A stretch of 64,000 nucleotides of DNA from Pomphorhynchus laevis (GCA_012934845.2 WNNJ02001825.1:30506-94505); one strand, 5' to 3'. Positions 22,117 through 33,914 are shown, numbered from the stretch's first letter. Made by a program: numbers and translations. The notes: a model not told the origin generated them from the letters alone.

Positions 22117-24245
22117 AGGATGATCGAAGTCCAATTATTTAGCAGCAAATTTGGATTAAAAATCAATCGTAGCCAGCTTTGGCTCCTGGACCACAGTTTC
22201 AAGCGATTTTTCGCAATAACAATTTATAAAATGACGCATTCCTTCAGGAATCCTGTGAGAAATTCAGTGTCCTCGTAATCAACGGATACGCATTTGTGCC
22301 TTATATAAAGAATAACTAGAAGGTCCACACACGCAACAAGCCAGTAAAAACGCTTCTGCACCTGAGCTTCGTATAGCATCGTGAGGAATTGCTGGTGTCT
22401 TTATAGTTATCACAAAAGCAGTCGAAACGTACCCTAACCACTTCATCCGACTGACGATGACTGCTGGGTGGTTAGGATCGTCTCGGAGTGATACATTAGA
22501 CTGATGGAGCTGATGATCGAAGTTCAGTTATTTAGCAGCAAATTTGAATTAAAAATCAATCGTAGCCAGCTTTGGCTCCTGGACCACAGTTTCAAGCGAT
22601 TTTTCGCAATAACAATTTATAAAATGACGCATTCCTTCAGGAATCCTGTGAGAAATTCAGTGTCCTCGTAATCAACGGATACGCATTTGTGCCTTATATA
22701 AAGAATAACTAGAAGGTCCACACACGCAACAAGCCAGTAAAAACGCTTCTGCACCTGAGCTTCGTATAGCATCGTGAGGAATTGCTGGTGTCTTTATAGT
22801 TATCACAAAAGCAGTCGAAACGTACCCTAACCACTTCATCCGACTGACGATGACTTTAGGAATCCTGTGAGAAATTCAGTGTCCTCGTAATCAACGGATA
22901 CGCATTTGTGCCTTATATAAAGAATAACTAGAAGGTCCACACACGCAACAAGCCAGTAAAAACGCTTCTGCACCTGAGCTTCGTATAGCATCGTGAGGAA
23001 TTGCTGGTGTCTTTATAGTTATCACAAAAGCAGTCGAAACGTACCCTAACCACTTCATCCGACTGACGATGACTGCTGGGTGGTTAGGATCGTCTCGGAG
23101 TGATACATTAGACTGATGGAGCTGATGATCGAAGTCCAGTTATTTAGCAGCAAATTTGGATTAAAAATCAATCGTAGCCAGCTTTGGCTCCTGGACCACA
23201 GTTTCAAGCGATTTTTCGCAATAACAATTTATAAAATGACGCATTCCTTCAGGAATCCTGTGAGAAATTCAGTGTCCTCGTAATCAACGGATACGCATTT
23301 GTGCCTTATATAAAGAATAACTAGAAGGTCCACACACGCAACAAGCCAGTAAAAACGCTTCTGCACCTGAGCTTCGTATAGCATCGTGAGGAATTGCTGG
23401 TGTCTTTATAGTTATCACAAAAGCAGTCGAAACGTACCCTAACCACTTCATCCGACTGACGATGACTGCTGGATGGTTAGGATCGTCTCGGAGTGATACA
23501 TTAGACTGATGGAGCTTATGATCGAAGTCCAGTTATTTAGCAGCAAATTTGGATTAAAAATCAATCGTAGCCAGCTTTGGCTCCTGGACCACAGTTTCAA
23601 GCGATTTTTCGCAATAACAATTTATAAAATGACACATTCCTTCAGGAATCCTGTGAGAAATTCAGTGTCCTCGTAATCAACGGATACGCATTTGTGTGAC
23701 TGCTGGGTGGTTAGGATCGTCTCGGAGTGATACATTAGACTGATGGAGCTGATGATCGAAGTCCAGTTATTTAGCAGCAAATTTGGATTAAAAATCAATC
23801 GTAGCCAGCTTTGGCTCTTGGACCACAGTTTCAAGCGATTTTTCGCAATAACAATTTATAAAATGACGCATTCCTTCAGGAATCCTGTGAGAAATTCAGT
23901 GTCCTCGTAATCAACGGATACGCATTTGTGCCTTATATAAAGAATAACTAGATGGTCCACACACGCAACAAGCCAGTAAAAACGCTTCTGCACCTGAGCT
24001 TCGTATAGCATCGTGAGGAATTGCTGATGTCTTTATAGTTATCACAAAAGCAGTCGAAACGTACCCTAACCACTTCATCCGACTGACGATGACTGCTAAG
24101 TGGTTAGGATCGTCTTGGAGTGATACATTAGACTGATGGAGCTGATGATCGAAGTCCAGTTATTTAGCAGCAAATTTGGATTAAAAATCAATCGTAGCCA
24201 GCTTTGGCTCCTGGACCACAGTTTCAAGCGGTTTTTCGAAATAAC
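22117..24245. repeat. Satellite, 394-bp unit, about five and a half copies with rearrangement
   Basis: The landmark GATGATCGAAGTCCAG (with variants) recurs at 22117, 22512, 23124, 23518, 23751 and 24144. Spacings of 393-395 define the unit; 612 reflects an internal partial duplication (22857 joins two units at GACTTTAGG) and 233 a deletion (23697). Units are nearly identical. The array is bordered on both sides by CATAACATGTT-rich AT sequence. On the minus strand fragments such as KCVSVDYEDTEFLTGFLKEC are open but no full frame spans a unit. Confidence 0.95.
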
Positions 24246-24306
24246 AATTTGCATAACATGTTATATATACATATACACGTTATATATAACATGTTGTATA
24301 CATATA

Positions 24307-24341
24307 TATACTCGGGGTCACTTTAATATTACCCGAGTATA
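24307..24341. repeat. 10-bp hairpin with 15-nt loop
   Basis: TATACTCGGG and its exact complement CCCGAGTATA flank a 15-base loop, just right of the satellite. Confidence 0.85.
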
Positions 24342-24466
24342 TTGTATAAATTTAAAATATACTTTTATATAAAATATACAATTTTGTAAGTGAATATATT
24401 TATAATATAAATAGGATAAAGTTTCGTATATATAAAACTAGCTGTGATAAATAATGTATTTTTAGC

Positions 24467-24728
24467 ATGTGTTTTTTGTTAAACTGTGTTATTTCACATT
24501 ATTTCTTTATTTGTACTTTTCGCAACACTCGAACGAGGTGTGCATCGGTAAGCAAATAGAGTAGAACATTCTGCTATCAATTTCCCTGGTAGCAAGATAT
24601 ATTACTATGCTTTATATAATTCAGAAGTAGGTCTAGATAGATTATCAAATATTATGAAGATTCATTATACTGTTCCTAGTATATATCATTGGATATTTAA
24701 GATTATTGATTTGTTGACATGTCATTAA
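24467..24728 (+). CDS. Candidate small two-exon gene
   Basis: ATG at 24467 opens MCFLLNCVISHYFFICTF ..., a hydrophobic possible signal sequence, ending at 24547 before GTAAGC. An acceptor at 24596 (TAGCAAG) or 24592 (CCCTGGTAG) leads to IYYYALYNSEVGLDRLSNIM and KIHYTVPSIYHWIFKIIDLL, stop at 24728. The intron would be 45-49 bp, like the small introns in the cornichon gene. Both acceptors give consistent phase, from different frames of the first exon. The second part looks protein-like; I know no homolog. It could also be the 3' end of a larger gene. Confidence 0.3.
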
Positions 24729-25335
24729 TTGTGATGTTGTTTTGTCACCCTTCAAGAGTACTAGTTTGTGTAATTTAAACAATAAATATATACTCTGTTT
24801 CAGTTAATAAAATTTGGTAATATTAATTTTGTCGAAAATGTAGTGAATGTTAAATTAAAAAATAATTAATGGTTAATGTTTATTAATGATTTATTACAAT
24901 GATTTAAATTAAATTAATTTAATAACTAAATTAATTTAATAAATAATAAAATTAAAATGTCCTAGCGAAAAACCATGATGAAAATCACTGAGTTTCAACA
25001 AAGATTGAAATAAAATTATTTAATTTAGTTTATATAGTGATCTAATCATTGTGATATAATACAATAATTGTATTGTTTGACAATAATAATGATTGTCTGT
25101 TCTTTTGACAATGTTCGACAATAATTGATTGTATAACAATGGTTGTATTAATACAATATAATAATGGAATGTATTATGTATACAATGTATTCTAAAAATT
25201 AATAAATATTTTTTAATAATGCAATTAAATATTATATTTAGTAAATATATTCATTAAATTTTATATTCAGTAATTCTATGTAACCGTCATCATAACAATC
25301 TATAAGAACAAAAAATATAGCACAAATCCACAAGT

Positions 25336-25425
25336 TTATTTATAATAATTTAAGGGTTCTAATAAATCCTCCATTATTTGCTTAAGCTTAGAATGTTTCT
25401 GCTTAATATCTAAGAATTCTAACAT
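25336..25425 (-). CDS. Candidate terminal exon, minus strand
   Basis: Thirty codons read MLEFLDIKQKHSKLKQIMED, then LLEPLNYYK and stop. The amphipathic, low-AT-bias content is unlike the surrounding noise. A GTTAG just upstream could serve as acceptor. No other exons could be linked in phase. Confidence 0.2.
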   Translation of the reverse strand: MLEFLDIKQKHSKLKQIMEDLLEPLNYYK

Positions 25426-26033
25426 TTAAGGTTACTATGTTCTCGCAGCTATGTATGTGTTTAGTATTTTGAACAACTTTTAGAGAACAAGCAAAGCAGA
25501 TTATCAACAGTCAAATAAATTTCCCGAAATACTAAGCATACATCTCATTGTAATAAATTTACAATCTCTGCTTATTGTACGACCAAGCGGTTAATACTCA
25601 AATTATTAATATAAATATTAACATGTATTTGATATACATGTATTGGTATGTTTTTGATTTATTTGATTATAAGATAACTAAATACTAAATTAATTAATTG
25701 AATTTCTGAACCTATTTATTCATATTTTTTAAAATTAAGTAATTTCTGTGGTTAATTGCTGTTATTAGAAATATTGAACATATAACAATTTTTAAATTAG
25801 TAAACGTTATTATCTACTATATAAATTATAACAAATTTTAAAAATATGTGATATATTCAAAATGCATGACATTATATTTTGGTTAATCATGCATCTAGAT
25901 AATTTGTACAAAATACTCAAGTACATTTTAATTATCATTTAAGAGAACACCTTTGTATATTCCCTAGGGTAATAATGTCTTAACGTCATGGGGAATTTTA
26001 GATTTGATACACAAATATCTGTCGTTTTGCAAA

Positions 26034-28218
26034 ATGGACAAGACACGAATAGTTTCAAGCATACTTCGATTTCTGGTGATTCAAACGTGCTGTCTCACAT
26101 TTTTCCTAATGTGTTGGTTGGTGTATAAATTTACTAAACGTAATACTGCTTATATACGACCAAATCGACTGAGTAAGCAATTTACGAAGAAATATTTAAA
26201 AACAATTTCAAGTTTTCAGTGTTTAACACGTTTTTCCCTTAATTGTTATGGCCAATCTAGCATTTATTAGATAAAAATGTGCATTGTTTTCACACAAGTC
26301 AGATTTTTATCTTTTACTTTGAATATATTTTCCAAACTGAGAGCAATATATACATCATTTAAACAAATCTAGCTGGATCAGATGGCCGAACATATGACGT
26401 GCAGGTAAGAATTATACTTGTGATTATATTTGTGATCCACGACTGTGAAGATATTAATTAAGTAATTATACTTTAAGGCAAGTGAATTATATTTAATAAG
26501 GCATTTAAACGGAGGTACGACTTTAAAATTACATATGAAGTACAAATAAAAATTAATAAAATTGTTACATAAAAATGTTAAAAATTAAAATTAAATATAA
26601 TCAATGAAAATGTATTAAATGTATTATGTTAAGTCATAATGTATTATATGACTTAACTTTTTCAAATATTTAATAAATGAATAAACATTTATTTTATTAA
26701 AAAAGTTTTTATGAAAATGAATGTTGATGGCATTAATGTAATTGATTAATAATTAAAATAAATCAAATTATAAACCTATAAAAGACTAAAATAATGTTAA
26801 TATAGTTAACATTATATAACATAACATCATATAGTTATAGTCTTATAGTTTTAATAAGACTATAAATCTACAAAACTGAATAAATCTACAAAATCAAGCT
26901 ATATAGCAATGAAGACATAGCATTAAAGACTAAATAGACCGGTATGGTGACCACTGTAACTGATAAATTTAAAAATAATAATTGAATGATATATTGACAT
27001 GTACACTCGTTTTGCGCTAGTTCAATCTTTGTAAACATTCCCAATATTTAAAAGTATAGTTTACTGTTGATATACAGTTGTATTTTAATCTGCATTTTGA
27101 TTTTTTAAATTAAACACCATAATTTAATATCGTTTGCTATTTAAGGCCGTATTCTACAGTTTATATTTGAAGAGCCCTTAATCCTACCACAATTAGTAAA
27201 TCACAGTAATGAACCAAATAAACACAGCAGCAACGATTTTATTAACTTCGTTAAGTGCTCGTGTGGATTAATATTTTTTTACACATTGTGGGGACTGCTT
27301 CAAGAACGAATTATGACTAAGCAATACGGGCATCAAGGTCAAAAGTTTATCCACACTCAATTCGTAATTCTCTGTAATCGAGTTGCCAATCTAATATTAG
27401 CTTATTGCCTCTGTAAAAATAAGGACCATGTAATGGCACCTCAAACTGCTAGTTACAAAATAGTGATGGCTTCATGGTCTAACTCATTAAGCAGTTGGTT
27501 CCAGTACGAGTCGTTAATGTTTGTATGCTTCCCTATTGTTGTTCTTGGAAAATCATTTAAAATCGTTCCTGTAATGATATTAAGCCGTTGTCTTCTAACT
27601 CACAAATACTCCACACTTCAATATTGCTCGGCTTCTATCGTATCGTCTGGATTATGGATATTTTTAAACGGAGTTGGTAACCGTGCAGAAACAGGTATGC
27701 AAGACAAAGAATCAATTCACATCACTTTCGGATTGGTATTAATTTTGTTTTATATAAGTTTTGACGCTTTTACATCGAATTGGCAGAAGAGGTTACTTTC
27801 CGTAAGTAGTGACCGTGCTATTGGACGGTATCAACTCATGTTCTGGTTCAACGCATGGTCTGCATTGATATGTTTCGTTGGTCTTATTCCTACTGTCGAT
27901 CAGGTATTACAATTCATAATTACACACGGATTAAATTCTCGATTTCTTTTTCACATATGCACGCTCTCTACGTGTTCAGCAGCTGGTCAATGGTTTGTCT
28001 ATCGAACATTAGATTGTTTCGGGCCAGTGGTATTCGCCTCTATTATGGCATTTCGTCAAATGCTGTCCGCTTTTATATCGTGCATAGTATATAAGCATCA
28101 ATTATCCTTAAAGGGCTGGCTTGGTTTACTCACTATTTCAATAGGAGTTGGTATGTTCATCAGCAGCAATAGGAAAGATACCTCGAAAACATCACTGAAA
28201 ACGATAGATAAAGTATGA
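26034..28218 (+). CDS. SLC35B2: PAPS transporter of the Golgi, SLC35B2/slalom family
   Basis: Multi-pass nucleotide-sugar-type transporter that carries the sulfate donor PAPS into the Golgi lumen for sulfation. Two exons: 26034-26172 (ATG in AAAATGG; donor GTAAGC) and 27146-28218 (acceptor TATTTAAG), phase 1, 403 residues, near the usual size. Exon 1 encodes an N-terminal membrane segment (LRFLVIQTCCLTFFLMCWLV) followed by KFTKRN, as in SLC35B2. Exon 2 has the family signatures TLWGLLQERIMTKQYG, WFQYESLMFVCFPIVVLGKS, IVPVMIL, FDAFTSNWQKRL, SAAGQWFVYRTLDCFGPVVF and IMAFRQMLSAFIS, with about nine hydrophobic spans. The loop near LLTHKYSTLQY is normal for the family. AATAAA lies at 28228. Some family-conserved positions differ (VFASIMAFRQ for VFTIIMTLRQ), suggesting a divergent lineage rather than a pseudogene, since the frame is intact. 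Confidence 0.93.
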
Positions 28219-28227
28219 ATGTACGCA

Positions 28228-28233
28228 AATAAA
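28228..28233 (+). promoter_or_regulatory. Poly(A) signal of the PAPS transporter gene
   Basis: AATAAA ten bases after the stop codon. Confidence 0.5.
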
Positions 28234-28349
28234 GGGTACTCAAATATTCTGTACAATTAAAGTAGAAAAAGTTCTTTATGTACTTTTCTCTTCATTCGAA
28301 ATGAACTAAAAACTCAAAACTTTATTGAAATAAACAATAAAAACTGATA

Positions 28350-28517
28350 CTAAAAACTCAAAACTTTAAGTGAAAAACCAAGAAAATGTATTTTTCTAGC
28401 ATTGCCTATTTCCGCAGTCAAATTAGAGCATGGAGTCGAATTAGAGCCTATATCCAAATTATTTATAACGGAATCCACCGTTATTCTGCGCCTAGGAAAT
28501 AACTCTTTCATTAAAAT
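28350..28517 (-). CDS. Candidate terminal exon converging on the PAPS transporter
   Basis: After a possible acceptor (ATGATAAACAG) the minus strand is open for 56 codons: ILMKELFPRRRITVDSVINN, then LDIGSNSTPCSNL and a stop after KVLSF. The content looks coding, but no upstream exon or homolog was identified. Confidence 0.25.
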   Translation of the reverse strand: MLMKELFPRRRITVDSVINNLDIGSNSTPCSNLTAEIGNARKIHFLGFSLKVLSF

Positions 28518-28529
28518 CTGTTTATCATA

Positions 28530-29700
28530 TAACAACTTTTACTTTAATAAAATGTCATCTTTTTGATTTGTACAAAATATAAAAATCTAAAAAATAATAT
28601 AAATAATAAAAATATAAAAAATATTTATATTTATAAAATATAAAATATTTATATTTTATATTTATAAAAAATATCGCTAATAAACTTTGATTATTAGCGA
28701 TAATCATAGCAAACCTGATAATTTAATGATTTGATATATTTACCAAATGAGGCATACATTTGATTTTGATTCTAATATCAAAGTTTGATTCTTAACAAAC
28801 CTTTTTATTTTTATTATTAGCCATTATTAGTCATTTTATCTTTAGATTGACATGTTTTATATATACTTGGCGTAATTCTTAGAATATATTCGACATTAAA
28901 TAAGCTACGATGTCTTTAGCAGTTTGAATATACGATTGTACAAATTAATGAAATGAAACCATAATCTGACTAAAAGATGCTAATTGTTAGTAATTTGAAT
29001 CTGTGATTAGTATAACTAAAAATAAATTCATTATTATTAATTAAAAAATTCATAAAATTCCTAATAATTAATAATATAATTATATTATTAATTATACAAT
29101 TTATAATTATATTAAAAAATTATTTGTAAAATTTATGATTAAATTAAAAATGTTTTAATTTAATAAATCAATTGCAAAATTATGATTTATTGAATCGTGA
29201 TTAAATAATTAATAACTATTTAAAATAAAAACTATAATTACTTTTAACTATTACTGGTTTATTATTACTAAATTGATATAATCTTGACTCTTTTCATCGT
29301 TGAAAATTTAAGCAAAAATGATTTCTGTTTTGTATCGATTAATGGTATATTTAATATTTTGAGTAAAATTGTCATGGCACGAAGTCGTATGTCGAAGTCG
29401 AATAAATGTAACGTAAAGGACTGATTTATTTTGAAATTAATGTTCTAACTATGACATGAGAGGACACAAAGAGCTTACCTTCTAGGGCGGAAGCCATATT
29501 GTTCGTCTGTTATTAAATTATTGCATGCTTTAAGTTACAATCAGTTCTTTATTTTTTGATTTTGCCAATTTTTATGTCCATCGTCGATGGACATAAAAAA
29601 GTGATAAATCTAAAAGAATAAAATTTTTAAATAATTGAAAATGATCTATTATTGATAAAAAATTATTCAAGCTGGATCAAATAAAAGGATAAATAATTTT
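28530..29700. other. AT-rich intergenic stretch with one perfect palindrome
   Basis: No coding signal on either strand. At 29569-29599, TTTTTATGTCCATCG and its exact complement are separated by one T. Confidence 0.6.
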
Positions 29701-29705
29701 TGATA

Positions 29706-29733
29706 TTTCGCTAACTTTTGTTAGTATCTTCTG
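29706..29733 (-). ncRNA. Hammerhead-like core downstream of a Penelope endonuclease fragment
   Basis: Minus strand: CAGAAGA, TA, CTAAC, loop AAAA, GTTAG, C, GAAA. This is a CUGANGA-type box (second base changed) with a perfect 5-bp stem II and GAAA. It sits about 380 bp 3' of the endonuclease at 30111-30353 on the same strand. A related sequence (GTTAAC, AGAG, GTTAGC, GAAATATC) is at 44520-44545, 5' of another Penelope fragment, with the CUGANGA box lost. Confidence 0.35.
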
Positions 29734-30110
29734 AAAATTACAATGTTTTTTTAATGTACATGCTTTTATAAAAAAGTTCAAAACGATCGCCGTCATTTGC
29801 TTTGGGCAGGTGCTGCTTTATTAGTGATAACCAGCTGCTTTCACTGTTGTTTGAATTTTTGACACGATTTCGGCAATTTTTGAAGGTACACAAAACGCAA
29901 TAAATGGTTCAAAATAGTTTAGAAACAACAAAAATAATAGCAATAATATTTTCATTCAAAATAAATAATTTGAAAAATTAGAAAAATATAAAAAATAATA
30001 ATTGAAAGTACTAGAAAAATTCAATAAAGTATGAAAATAGAATAGAAAAGATTATTTAAACAAAAGAATCGTTTATAACAACTTTACAAAATATTTAACG
30101 TTACGTTAGG

Positions 30111-30775
30111 TTAATTATTCGTCATAATAATATTGGAGTTTTTATAAATGTAATAAGCCTCAAGAATTTTTCTATTTAAAGAAGTGGTTTCTTTTGCTAA
30201 AGCAACGATATTATTATAGTCAATATTGTGATCTAAATTTAAACTATGGTCTACAATAGCGCTACTTGGTCCATTTTTGAGTGTGCATTTGTCTTGTTTT
30301 GATCTAGTCTCTAATGGTTGGCCTGTTTGACCAACAACAGGCCAACCCATCATTATTATGAATTTTTATAAACAACCCCATCATTATTATGTTTGGATTT
30401 CTTTTCCAAAATGTTATGTAGTTTCGATATTTTACTATTATACAAAACAATATTTGAAGTATTTAATGTTTTATTGTTTGAATCAAATCTTTTGAAATTA
30501 ATATTCCAAAAATTATTTATAAATGGTAATCATATGTATTTCTTTTCTCTTTCTGAACCAAAAACAACGTGTTTATCCTTTTTGGTACTTTTGTAGAAAG
30601 CCTTTTTAATTGCCCATGATGGAAAACCGTTTTTATCTAATAGAATTCTAATTATCTTATTATTTGTTTCAAATTCATTTATATAGGGAAAAATCATCTT
30701 ACTTCGTAAAAACAAAAAATTGGCAGCAGATGTTTCCAAGATGTTAGGACATTGGCATTCCACGAAACAAAAGTT
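30111..30775 (-). mobile_element. Penelope-like element, RT thumb and endonuclease fragments
   Basis: The upper part translates to FPYINEFETNNKIIRILLDK, NGFPSWAIKKAF, typical of the region after the PLE RT domain. The lower part gives VVGQTGQPLETRSKQDKCTL followed by SSAIVDHSLNLDHNIDYNNI, the GIY-YIG core and its H-containing segment. The element is broken and truncated; the first part of the nuclease domain is not clearly preserved. Confidence 0.8.
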
Positions 30776-31155
30776 TATACCACGAGTTTATCACTTTTTT
30801 ATACCACGAATAAAAAGTGATAAATAATTGGTCCACGATAATTGACGACCTGGTATATCGCTACCAAGACAATAAATTTCTCTCTAATTAAACTTGGCAA
30901 ATATTAAAAATATAAAATTATAGAAAGATTGAACGAAATCCAAATAATAAAGCTAAAGTCTACGTCGACAATGAAACAAAATCACACGTATTCAACAATG
31001 TTGTCTTGATATTTGAGGTGGCATTAATTGAAAATGCTTCAGATCATCCATGTCCTAAAGCATTTTCTATTTTGCGCCATGACCAAAACGCTCGTGGCAT
31101 TTCAACGTCGCACGGCCAAACTAACTTTCTAAAACAGATAGAACGTTAAACAAGG

Positions 31156-31441
31156 TTATCCAATCGCTCTCTTGAGGCGACGTCCAATATATCGACTAAG
31201 AAACAGCGCGGACTCTCCCAGAGCTCCATACGTTTTGACTTCGAAGGGGAGGAAATAATGGGACTGGGATAGGTCGTAATAGTTGTGTACCTTCGGTTGT
31301 TCTAACTCTGTAGCTGCTACTCCTGCTTGCTGAGCCAAGTGTCCGAAGTTGATGGCTTTCTTTTGCGAAGTAACTTTCTTTTTCATTGTGGTTTTCTATA
31401 GGGCAGCTGCGATAGGGAATATAATTTGTCTGCATGACCAT
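31156..31441 (-). mobile_element. LINE 3' ORF remnant
   Basis: Two overlapping frames; one contains YFLPFEVKTYGALGESALFL followed by RYIGRRLKRAIG. This is the conserved end of a non-LTR element ORF also seen at 39416-40340 and 46893-47291 (FxPxAVETxGAxGxxAxxF ... GKRL). Confidence 0.6.
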
Positions 31442-31619
31442 CCTTATCGCAAATTGTTTTTACTAATTCATTTCGTTAAATCAAATGATTATTTTAGATG
31501 ATTTTGGTAAAATCATTACATTTGAACTCCTAACACCAGAAGTATTTAAAATATTTTGAGTAAGAGCCTTATATGCTGGGCCAACAATCCGTTTAAAAAC
31601 GTTTTTTGACAATAACATA

Positions 31620-32790
31620 TTTATGTCGATTAGATTGTTTGTTGATTCAAAATTAATAGATTCAGTATAATCTTACCTTATCAAACTCTTAGAATATAAT
31701 TTAAAATTTATCAGGTTTGATTTTAAATGCGTTTCTAAAAATATAAAATGATATAAATTAATATGTTATCCGCCGATTAGATTGTTTGTTAATTTGAAAT
31801 TAATAAATTCAGTTTAATCTTACCTTATCAAGCTCTTAAAATATAATTTTAAATTTATCAGGTTTGATTTAAAATGCGTTTCTAAAAATATAAAAAGATA
31901 TAAATTAATATGTTATCTGCCGATTAGATTGTTTATTGATTTGATATTAATAGATTCAGTTTAATCTTACCTTATCAAACTCTTAGATTAAAAATTAAAA
32001 TTTATCAGTCTTAATTTTAAATGCGTTTCTAAAAATATTAAATATGTTAATATGTTATATGTTGATTAGATTGTTATTCAATTTAAAATTAATAGATTAA
32101 GTATAATCTTACCTTATCAAACTCTTAGATTAGAAATTAAAATTTATCAGGTTTGATTTTAAATGCGTTTCTAAAAATATAAAAAGATATAAATTAATAT
32201 GTTATCTGCCGATTAGATTGTTTATTGATTTGATATTAATAGATTCAGTTTAATCTTACCTTATCAAACTCTTAGATTAAAAATTAAAATTTATCAGTCT
32301 TAATTTTAAATGCGTTTCTAAAAATATTAAATATGTTAATATGTTATATGTTGATTAGATTGTTATTCAATTTAAAATTAATAGATTAAGTATAATCTTA
32401 CCTTATCAAACTCTTAGATTAGAAATTAAAATTTATCAGGTTTGATTTTAAATGCGTTTCTAAAAATATAAAATGATATAAATTAATATGTTATCTGTTG
32501 ATTAGATTGTTTGTTGATTTAAAATTTATAGATTCAGTTTAATCTTACCTTATCAAACTCTTTGATTAGAACTTAAAATTTATCAGGTTTGATATAAAAT
32601 GCGTTTCTAAAAATATAAAATGATATAAATTAATATGTTATCTGTTGATTAGATTTTTTGTTGATTTAAAATTAATAGATTCAGTATAATCTTATCTTAT
32701 CAAACTCTTAGATTATAAATTAAAATTTGTCAGGTTTGATATTAAAAGTGTTTATGAAAATATAAAATGATATAAATTAATATGTTATCT
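31620..32790. repeat. Satellite of 142-147 bp units, eight copies
   Basis: GATTAGATTGTT starts at 31628, 31775, 31922, 32064, 32211, 32353, 32500 and (altered) 32647: spacings 147, 147, 142, 147, 142, 147, 147. Copies 3-4 and 5-6 form two near-identical 289-bp pairs, a higher-order repeat. Each unit carries CTTACCTTATCAAACTCTTA and AAATGCGTTTCTAAAAATAT. Confidence 0.95.
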
Positions 32791-33077
32791 AATCACTCTT
32801 ATTCAAAAATATTTGTATAATAGAAATCAACATAACCAAATATATCATCAGAATAGCAGATTATCTACTACGTTTGAATAGTTCAATACAGTAAACACTG
32901 ATATTTTTAAAATATAAAGTAGATTTTTATTCCGCTTGGAAAACTCAGCAACGTGGAATTGTTTCCATATTACTTAAAGCAATACTATGATAATGGCGTG
33001 TATCTACTAGCATATCGACAGTATTATTGAACTGTTATCATAACCAAGGCCGCGTATACACACTTTGATTACATATA

Positions 33078-33914
33078 ATGAAGGTTGCCAGGAAAAACGA
33101 GGTAAGTTCACAAAAGTGCATAGAAAGCTTGAATATCGAATTAGAAGCAGTTTTGCAGAGAGCTTACTCGGAAAATCGAATTACAACAAAAGCCCTACAA
33201 GAAGCAACTGATTTGCTGCAAACAGATATTATTACGAATTGCCAAGGACTTTGGATTAAGCTACTATGTCCGATTAGTGGATCAGCAAAGTCTCTTTGTT
33301 TTATGCTTTTGAAAACCGATTGTCAAGATTTCAGATACCTATCAATATGTAAAAACGATTTATCATATATAACCTGGAGCTCGTTACGGACATTTCGGCA
33401 ATGTGGAGTAATGCTATATCCCTGTGTACACTATCCTTCATACATGAATGATGAGACGACTTCAAGCAGATTTCCATTTCTCACATGTACGCCAACGATG
33501 AACAAAATGAAAAGAATGGAACCGCTTGGTGGATTTAGCTTATTGGCTAATCTATCTAAACTGAAGTGTGTAGGGTTTCTCGAAAATAGAAGAATTTTAG
33601 CTAATAACGATATACAATTTCACACTGGTAAATGCAAATCAATTCTTCGTTCCGTATATCTTCAATGCGCTTATATGCTGGATCAAGATTCTCGATCTGA
33701 TTCCCGATGGCCTCAGCGCATGCAAAAGCTATATCCTACGAGCTCTACATTTATTAAATGTAATAACCTCGAGATTCCGAAGTTACCATTTTCGACTGTT
33801 TTTATTAATTCAACTCATCGACATCATTACATTGCACACATTTTGGATAAATGCTTTCGCGATGAAATTGACCGCAACTGTTTTCGATTTTTAATTAGTC
33901 TCAAAGACGACTAA
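33078..33914 (+). CDS. Unknown protein, 278 residues
   Basis: A long open frame with balanced, non-repetitive composition in an AT-rich setting, so very likely a real gene. It begins MKVARKNEVSSQKC and an amphipathic helix (ESLNIELEAVLQRAYSEN), then a globular cysteine- and leucine-containing body (LLCPISGSAKSLCFMLLKTD; MEPLGGFSLLANLSKLKC) and ends FRFLISLKDD. No signal peptide or membrane span; no family recognised. A perfect donor (GAG followed by GTAAGT, 33102) and an acceptor (GTTTTGCAG, 33158) bound a 57-nt in-frame segment that may be an intron, retained or spliced without frame change. AATAAA occurs at 34142 and about 34176. It converges with the minus-strand gene that ends at 34375. 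Confidence 0.7.
   Translation: MKVARKNEVSSQKCIESLNIELEAVLQRAYSENRITTKALQEATDLLQTDIITNCQGLWIKLLCPISGSAKSLCFMLLKTDCQDFRYLSICKNDLSYITWSSLRTFRQCGVMLYPCVHYPSYMNDETTSSRFPFLTCTPTMNKMKRMEPLGGFSLLANLSKLKCVGFLENRRILANNDIQFHTGKCKSILRSVYLQCAYMLDQDSRSDSRWPQRMQKLYPTSSTFIKCNNLEIPKLPFSTVFINSTHRHHYIAHILDKCFRDEIDRNCFRFLISLKDD

Noticed and set aside
22430-22500. HDV-like or pistol ribozyme in the satellite
   Set aside because: The stem order is suggestive, but there is no P4/J4-2 region with a catalytic C and no pistol layout; reported only as a pseudoknot-capable fold.
26380-26403. Micro-exon with ATGGCC and GTAAGA donor in the PAPS transporter intron
   Set aside because: Its phase fits neither the upstream donor nor the acceptor at 27145.
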